64,000 bases of DNA from an uncultured Acidaminococcus sp. GTDB lineage: Bacteria > Bacillota > Negativicutes > Acidaminococcales > Acidaminococcaceae. Under the pieces are notes generated by a model. That model was not told the DNA's origin, searched no databases, and saw nothing but the letters and a program-made list of their open reading frames with translations. Below are positions 60,025 to 64,000 of this stretch, one piece after another. The first letter of the stretch is position 1. Every line of letters begins with the position of its first letter. A program made the position numbers and the translations under genes. The DNA is taken from NCBI GenBank assembly GCA_900538365.1, contig UPXT01000004.1, forward strand, positions 20,484-84,483, given 5' to 3'.

Positions 60025-60999
60025 ATGGAAATCAAGAAAGTGGCACTGATTGGAGCTGGCGCCATCGGAAGTTATCTTATCTGGGGGCTTAGCAGGCTGG
60101 CTGACCTATCTTTTACTGTCATCGCGGATGGAAAGCGGGGAGAAAGGCTCCGTGAAAAAGGGCTTGTCATCAATGGGGAGCCTTTCCGACCCATGGTACA
60201 AGGAGCGGAAGAAACAGGCCCTGTAGACCTTATTTTTGTGACCGTCAAATATGGGGCGCTCCCTTCCATTTTACCAGCCGTAAAAGCCCTTACCGGTCCT
60301 CGTACCATGATCGTCAGCCTTATGAATGGTGTAGACAGTGAGGCCGTTTTGGAAGCGGCCGTAGGAAAAGGTCATATTGTCCCAGCTCTTCTTCGGATTG
60401 CTTCCCATCGGGAGCGTGGAAAAGAGGAAATTGATCAAGTGACTTTCAAGGAACCTCAAGGTATCCGGGGACTTTACTATGGAAAACCGGCGCCCCTGTC
60501 ACAACGGGATGAGGTACAGCTTAAAGCCTTGAAGGCCTTTTTCGCACGGACTCCGCTCTTGACCCATATGAGCCGTACCATCGAAAGTGATATTTGGGCC
60601 AAGTTCCTCTTCAATATTGGCCAAAATATCCCTCAAGCGATTGTAGGCTGCGGAACTGGAGCCTATGCTGATTCCGAACACGTACGTTTTTTGAAGGAAC
60701 GGCTTGAAGAAGAGGTTGTCCTTGTGGCAAAAGCCAAGGGAATCAGTCTTCATACGGCTATCTTGGAGCCTGGGAAAAATGGCAAGGGCGCGGGCTATAC
60801 CAAGAGTGAGAGCCCTGCCGTGCGCCATTCCACGCTGCAGGATCTGGATCACCATCGCCATACGGAAATTGATATGCTGTGCGGCCGTATGGTAGAAATG
60901 GGAGAAGCCCTTGGCATCCCTACGCCCTATAATGCCTTTGCCTACCACATAATCAAAGCCCTGGAAGAAAAAAATGATGGGTTATTTGATTATGAATAA
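60025..60999 (+). CDS. panE: Ketopantoate reductase family protein (PanE/ApbA)
   Basis: 324 residues. NADP-binding VALIGAGAIGSYLIWGLS, LIFVTVKYGALPSILPAVKAL, MIVSLMNGVDSE and the catalytic-site KFLFNIGQN region, then a C-terminal ProC-like helical domain. PanE reduces 2-dehydropantoate to pantoate for pantothenate synthesis, but paralogues with other substrates are frequent, and no pan genes adjoin. Start ATG after AAAGGAGAC. Confidence 0.85.
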   Translation: MEIKKVALIGAGAIGSYLIWGLSRLADLSFTVIADGKRGERLREKGLVINGEPFRPMVQGAEETGPVDLIFVTVKYGALPSILPAVKALTGPRTMIVSLMNGVDSEAVLEAAVGKGHIVPALLRIASHRERGKEEIDQVTFKEPQGIRGLYYGKPAPLSQRDEVQLKALKAFFARTPLLTHMSRTIESDIWAKFLFNIGQNIPQAIVGCGTGAYADSEHVRFLKERLEEEVVLVAKAKGISLHTAILEPGKNGKGAGYTKSESPAVRHSTLQDLDHHRHTEIDMLCGRMVEMGEALGIPTPYNAFAYHIIKALEEKNDGLFDYE

Positions 61000-61019
61000 G
61001 GAAAAAGGAGGCGCTCGTC

Positions 61020-61298
61020 ATGGGATTTTTTGTGAGGGAAAAACTCGTCTATAAGGAGCTTGGCAAAAAAGAGGAATGGAAAAAAGCCCAAGCCCTCCTT
61101 AAAGAGGCAGGCTTCGAGCTTTCTGTAACGGAGCTTCCCAGTGAGGCCCCCATCTGCGGCTGCGGAGCTAAGCTTGATATCCGGGATTTTGGTCCCCAAG
61201 GCAAGATTGACCGCAATTTCTATTATATCGATGTGCCTGAAAAGGACTATGAAAAGGCGAGGAGCTTGCTGACGGATGCAGGATTTACCGTACAATAA
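61020..61298 (+). CDS. Small hypothetical protein with Cys-Gly-Cys motif
   Basis: 92 residues from ATG 61020 after AAAAAGGAGG, 20 bases after the panE-like gene. I do not recognise it surely. It has charged helices (KKEEWKKAQALLKEAGFELS) and CGCGAKLDIRDFG, followed by YYIDVPEKDYEKARSLLTDAGF. The pairing of two helix-strand units ending in a DYEKA helix recalls the small ferredoxin-like DUF2007 proteins. The two cysteines (about 44 and 46) could bind metal. A real gene by its strong ribosome site and codon use. Confidence 0.7.
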   Translation: MGFFVREKLVYKELGKKEEWKKAQALLKEAGFELSVTELPSEAPICGCGAKLDIRDFGPQGKIDRNFYYIDVPEKDYEKARSLLTDAGFTVQ

Positions 61299-61391
61299 TC
61301 TGCCTTTTGCAGAACATCTTCAACGTTGTTGTATCAAATCGTACAAAAAGAGGAGAATAACAAGAAATTATACTACGAAAATATGAATTCC

Positions 61392-61420
61392 TTGACAATT
61401 GTGCGTATAAATTGTAAACT
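61392..61420 (+). promoter_or_regulatory. Promoter of the SAM-riboswitch transcript
   Basis: TTGACA (61392-61397), 17-base spacer, TAAACT (61415-61420). Confidence 0.75.
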
Positions 61421-61437
61421 CATACCCGTTAATAACC

Positions 61438-61540
61438 CTTCATCGAGAGCAGCTGAGGGATTTGGCCCTATGAAGCTGCGGCAACCCCCGGATGGGAAGG
61501 TGCTAATTCCAACAGGCCTTGCGGCTTGGCAGATGAGCGT
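61438..61540 (+). promoter_or_regulatory. SAM-I (S-box) riboswitch
   Basis: The S-box core is clear: ATCGAGAGCAG near 61442, CTGAGGGATTTGGCCC near 61453, GCTGCGGCAACCCCC near 61475, GGAAGGTGCTAATTCC near 61495 and the closing strand AGATGAG at 61531-61537. With S-adenosylmethionine bound, transcription should stop at the terminator 61554-61583; when SAM is low, metQ is made. With the promoter and terminator this accounts for the 323-base gap after the small hypothetical gene. Confidence 0.94.
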
Positions 61541-61553
61541 TCAAACGAAGGTT

Positions 61554-61583
61554 AGCGTCATCTGTATAGATGGCGCTTTTTTA
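61554..61583 (+). terminator. Riboswitch-controlled terminator before metQ
   Basis: AGCGTCATCT-GTAT-AGATGGCGCT, then TTTTTT, 16 bases after the riboswitch. Confidence 0.9.
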
Positions 61584-61621
61584 CTGCTTGTCGATGGGGA
61601 GGAAAAAAGGAGAGGTGCACA

Positions 61622-62446
61622 ATGAACTTCAAAAAACTGACGGCAGGGACCCTGGCGGTCTTTGCAGCGGCTGCACTCCTAGCTGGGTGCGGCGGCGAAA
61701 AGAAGGCGGAAAAGGCTCCGGAAGAAAAGAAAAAGATCGTTGTGGGTATTACGCCGGGCTACTCGGAAGAAATCATGGAGTTTGTCAAGGGCGAAGCTAA
61801 AAAACAGGGCCTTGATGTAGAGCTGAAGGTCTTTTCTGATTATGTAACGCCGGACCAGGCCCTTGCTCAAAATGAAATCGACCTGAACTCCTTTCAGCAT
61901 GGTCCTTTCCTTGATGCCTTCAACAAGAAAAATGGCACGAAGCTGGTCTCCATTGGCAAGACCTACTTGGCTCCTTTGAAACTGTATTCAACCAAAATCA
62001 AGGATATCAAGGATCTGAAAGATGGCGATAAGATTGCCATTCCAAATGACCCTTCAAATGGCGGCCGTGCCATCTTGATGCTGAGCAAGCTTGGCCTCAT
62101 CAAAGTCAAGGACGGCGTCAAGGCCTCCGATCTGACGGTCAACGACATTACGGACAATCCGAAACACCTGCAGATCCTTGAACTGGAAGCGGCTCAGCTG
62201 CCGCGCAGCCTAGATGATACGGCAGCGTCTGTCATTAATGCCGGCTACGCCAATTCAGCCAAACTTGATCCGAATCTTGCTATTGCCAAGGAAGACAATA
62301 CGAGTCCTTATGTCAATATCATTGCTGCCCGTGAAGAGGATAAGGATAATCCCACCTATGTGAAATTTGTCAAGATCTTCCAAACAGATGCCGTTAAGAA
62401 CTATATCAACGAAAAAGCCAAAGGAGCCCTTGTTCCTGCGTGGTAA
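61622..62446 (+). CDS. metQ: Methionine-type ABC substrate-binding lipoprotein (MetQ/NlpA family)
   Basis: 274 residues. A lipoprotein signal with LLAGC (Cys at about 23), a Lys/Glu linker, then the NlpA fold: VVGITPGYSEEIMEFVKGEAK, DYVTPDQALAQNEIDLNSFQH, IPNDPSNGGRAILML, QLPRSLDDTAASVINAGYA. The SAM riboswitch strongly suggests methionine or a derivative as ligand. No MetN or MetI gene adjoins, so the ATPase and permease must be elsewhere. Start follows AAAAGGAGAGG. Confidence 0.93.
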   Translation: MNFKKLTAGTLAVFAAAALLAGCGGEKKAEKAPEEKKKIVVGITPGYSEEIMEFVKGEAKKQGLDVELKVFSDYVTPDQALAQNEIDLNSFQHGPFLDAFNKKNGTKLVSIGKTYLAPLKLYSTKIKDIKDLKDGDKIAIPNDPSNGGRAILMLSKLGLIKVKDGVKASDLTVNDITDNPKHLQILELEAAQLPRSLDDTAASVINAGYANSAKLDPNLAIAKEDNTSPYVNIIAAREEDKDNPTYVKFVKIFQTDAVKNYINEKAKGALVPAW

Positions 62447-62467
62447 TCATTGAAAGGAGCTGCCAAG

Positions 62468-63799
62468 ATGACCGTACCCACAAAAGAAATCCTTGCCGAC
62501 CATCTTTCCCAAATGATTCAAATGAAGACGGTCTCAAATTCCGACGTCAACAAAGTCGATTGGTCTGAATTTGAAAAACTCCACAAGCTTTTTGAAACGC
62601 TTTATCCCCATGTCTATGACGTGATGGAAGTGGACCGCGTGGGGCAGGCTGGTCTCCAGTTTCACTATCATCCAAAGAAGACCGCAAAAAAGCCGCTTCT
62701 TCTCATGAGCCATCAGGATGTGGTGGAGATTGGGGACCGCAGTCAATGGAGCCATGATCCGTTTTCGGGTCTTCTCCTTGATGGCTCGGTCTATGGCCGG
62801 GGCACGACGGACTGCAAACATTTGGTCCTTAGTGAATTGGAAGCCTTGGAATCCCTTTTTGCCGAAGGCTTCCGGCCTGATTACGACCTCTACCTGTCTT
62901 TGGGCTACAGCGAGGAAGTGTATCTTGAAAATGATGTGGACGGGGCCCAGCGCCTCGTGGACCATTTAGCGGAAAAAGGGGTCCATATTGGTACCATCCT
63001 TGATGAAGGGGGCGGACTTTTCCCGGAAGCTGGTGGGCGTCTTGCCGCTCGTATCGGTCTTGGCGAAAAAGCGGCCGTCAACTACGAAATCTACTGTGAC
63101 CGCAAGGGCGGGCATTCGAGCAAACCCGGCAATGGTACGGCCCTGGGCGCTGTCGCAAAGGCGGTGGTTGCCATTGAAGCCCATCCATTTCCCTATCGGT
63201 TGACGCCGCTTGTAGAAGCACAGCTTTCAGCGACGGCACCCTTAAAGGAAGAACCGGTACGCCGCATTTACGCCGATCCGAAAGGCCATTTTGAGGAACT
63301 TTGCGCCCTTGCGCAGGAAGATCCTGCCCTTGATGCCATGCTTCATACGACGGTGGCGTTTACCATGGCCCAGGCAAGTACCCAGCCTAATGTACTGCCC
63401 AGTCATGCCGCTGTGGGACTTAGTGTCCGCGTCCTGCAGGGCGATACGGTGGAATCGGTCAAAAGACGTCTCCAAGGGTTCCTGCCGGAAGGCGTCAAGA
63501 TCCGCCATATTTCCGGCAAGGATCCTGTACCCGCCTCGACACCGGACAGCGATTCCTATCGCCTTCTTACAAAGATCCTGCATGCCGCTTATGGCGATGG
63601 ACTCCTTGCCATTCCATTTCTCATGCTGGGGGCTACGGATACGCGCTACTACAAGCCCATTACCGATACGGTCCTTTTATTTACGGGCCATGTCCATGAC
63701 AATCGGTGGGGCGCTGCCCATCAGGTAAATGAACACATTCCTGTGGACGCCCTGCCGGCGAGCGTGGAATTTTTTAGGGAGTTCTTGAAGCAGTATTAA
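62468..63799 (+). CDS. M20-family metallopeptidase
   Basis: 443 residues. M20 signatures: LLMSHQDVVE (metal-binding His and Asp), GSVYGRGTTDCKH (bridging Asp; Thr-Thr in place of the common Ala-x), SLGYSEEVY (catalytic and metal Glu), an Asp in LDEGGGLF, the dimerisation domain (about 215-330) with DRKGGHSSKP, and a late His in GHVHDNRWGAAHQVNEH. Resembles carboxypeptidase S/ArgE-type peptidases that hydrolyse dipeptides or N-acyl amino acids. ATG 62468 after AAAGGAGC. It is 21 bases after metQ with no terminator, so it lies in the SAM-riboswitch regulon. Confidence 0.9.
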   Translation: MTVPTKEILADHLSQMIQMKTVSNSDVNKVDWSEFEKLHKLFETLYPHVYDVMEVDRVGQAGLQFHYHPKKTAKKPLLLMSHQDVVEIGDRSQWSHDPFSGLLLDGSVYGRGTTDCKHLVLSELEALESLFAEGFRPDYDLYLSLGYSEEVYLENDVDGAQRLVDHLAEKGVHIGTILDEGGGLFPEAGGRLAARIGLGEKAAVNYEIYCDRKGGHSSKPGNGTALGAVAKAVVAIEAHPFPYRLTPLVEAQLSATAPLKEEPVRRIYADPKGHFEELCALAQEDPALDAMLHTTVAFTMAQASTQPNVLPSHAAVGLSVRVLQGDTVESVKRRLQGFLPEGVKIRHISGKDPVPASTPDSDSYRLLTKILHAAYGDGLLAIPFLMLGATDTRYYKPITDTVLLFTGHVHDNRWGAAHQVNEHIPVDALPASVEFFREFLKQY

Positions 63800-63834
63800 T
63801 TGGCAGTCGGCGCACAAAAGCGAGCCGATTTGAT

Positions 63835-63886
63835 AAAAAGCCATGCCCCCAATGCTTTCTTAAAAGCATTGGGGGCATGGCTTTTT
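63835..63886. terminator. Very strong terminator after the M20 peptidase gene
   Basis: 24-base perfect stem (63835-63858 with 63863-63886) with loop CTTA; A-run before and T-run after, so it can work in both directions. Confidence 0.9.
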
Positions 63887-63909
63887 ATACGACAGTTCGT
63901 CTCATGTTT

Positions 63910-63947
63910 GGGGATGATTTATGCCTGAAGGCTTCCCCTCTTTTTTT
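63910..63947 (+). terminator. Possible second terminator near the window end
   Basis: GGGGA / TCCCC with an inner GCC-TGAA-GGC hairpin and an unpaired bulge, followed by TCTTTTTTT. No gene end is seen upstream other than the M20 gene, so it may be a back-up or end a small RNA. Confidence 0.35.
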
Positions 63948-64000
63948 GGTTCTTCACGGAAATTTGTGGGGTCATGGACAAATAAATATTGAAAAAGGAC

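Noticed and set aside
1..64000. CRISPR arrays, transposase genes, prophage or toxin-antitoxin modules
   Set aside because: None seen; no regularly spaced repeats and no recognisable transposase, integrase, phage or toxin gene on either strand.

Overview
The window reads as a chromosome segment of a diderm (two-membrane) Firmicute, most likely a Negativicute and possibly an Acidaminococcus-type organism. That assignment is inference from gene content. The order mfd - MOP flippase - mazG - HU - divIC/ftsB - S1 protein - tilS - hpt - ftsH - coaX - dus is the Bacillus/Clostridium origin-side order, while other genes belong to an outer membrane with lipopolysaccharide: OmpH/Skp, an OstA/LptD-like protein, the complete ADP-heptose pathway, two heptosyltransferases and an outer-membrane barrel. 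Sporulation genes usual in this neighbourhood (spoVT, yabP/yabQ, spoIIE) are not seen. Regulation is Firmicute style: a T-box before ileS and a SAM riboswitch before metQ. Nearly all genes are on the + strand; only a ygiD-like gene is on the - strand.

Layout. 1-13.8 kb: housekeeping block (repair, tRNA modification, cofactors, FtsH). 13.9-16.7 kb: a copper-type P-ATPase with one N-terminal and two C-terminal metal-binding domains. 16.7-17.4 kb: non-coding stretch with a possible decayed group II intron 3' end, an AT-rich segment and a strong promoter. 17.4-32.2 kb: a nine-gene, tightly packed locus that looks like a c-di-GMP-controlled exopolysaccharide system. It has a GGDEF protein, a GGDEF/EAL/PAS/GGDEF protein, an outer-membrane barrel with a coiled-coil domain, a nucleotide-sugar dehydrogenase, three NodB-like deacetylase-family proteins (several domains degenerate), a PilZ-fused hyaluronan-synthase-like glycosyltransferase and a GH18-like hydrolase. 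It ends in a terminator shared with the convergent ygiD-like gene. This is the best candidate for an undescribed system.

32.3-40.5 kb: divergent ygiD-like/hxlR pair, an FMN-dependent alpha-hydroxy-acid oxidase, KtrBA-like potassium uptake, a SpoU/TrmH-type methyltransferase and T-box-controlled ileS. 40.6-41.9 kb: csoR-copZ copper operon, then a flavin reductase. 42.0-49.9 kb: envelope/LPS cluster (ompH, lptD-like, gmhA, hldE, hldD, gmhB, two GT9 heptosyltransferases). 50-54.5 kb: PC4-like protein, DUF3084 protein plus RuvC-fold nuclease, tandem PPK2 and pgeF. 54.5-58 kb: yggS-sepF-proC-ylmH division/cell-wall block and a histidine phosphatase. 58.2-64 kb: tRNA-Asn, ferredoxin-nitroreductase, Asp23-family protein, panE-like reductase, a small unknown protein, and a SAM-riboswitch unit of metQ plus an M20 peptidase.

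Two regulatory links cross the window. The copA-like gene and csoR-copZ lie 24 kb apart but carry similar TAC/GTA inverted repeats just downstream of matched promoters, suggesting one CsoR regulon. In the exopolysaccharide locus the enzymes that would make and break c-di-GMP are encoded with a synthase carrying a c-di-GMP receptor domain.
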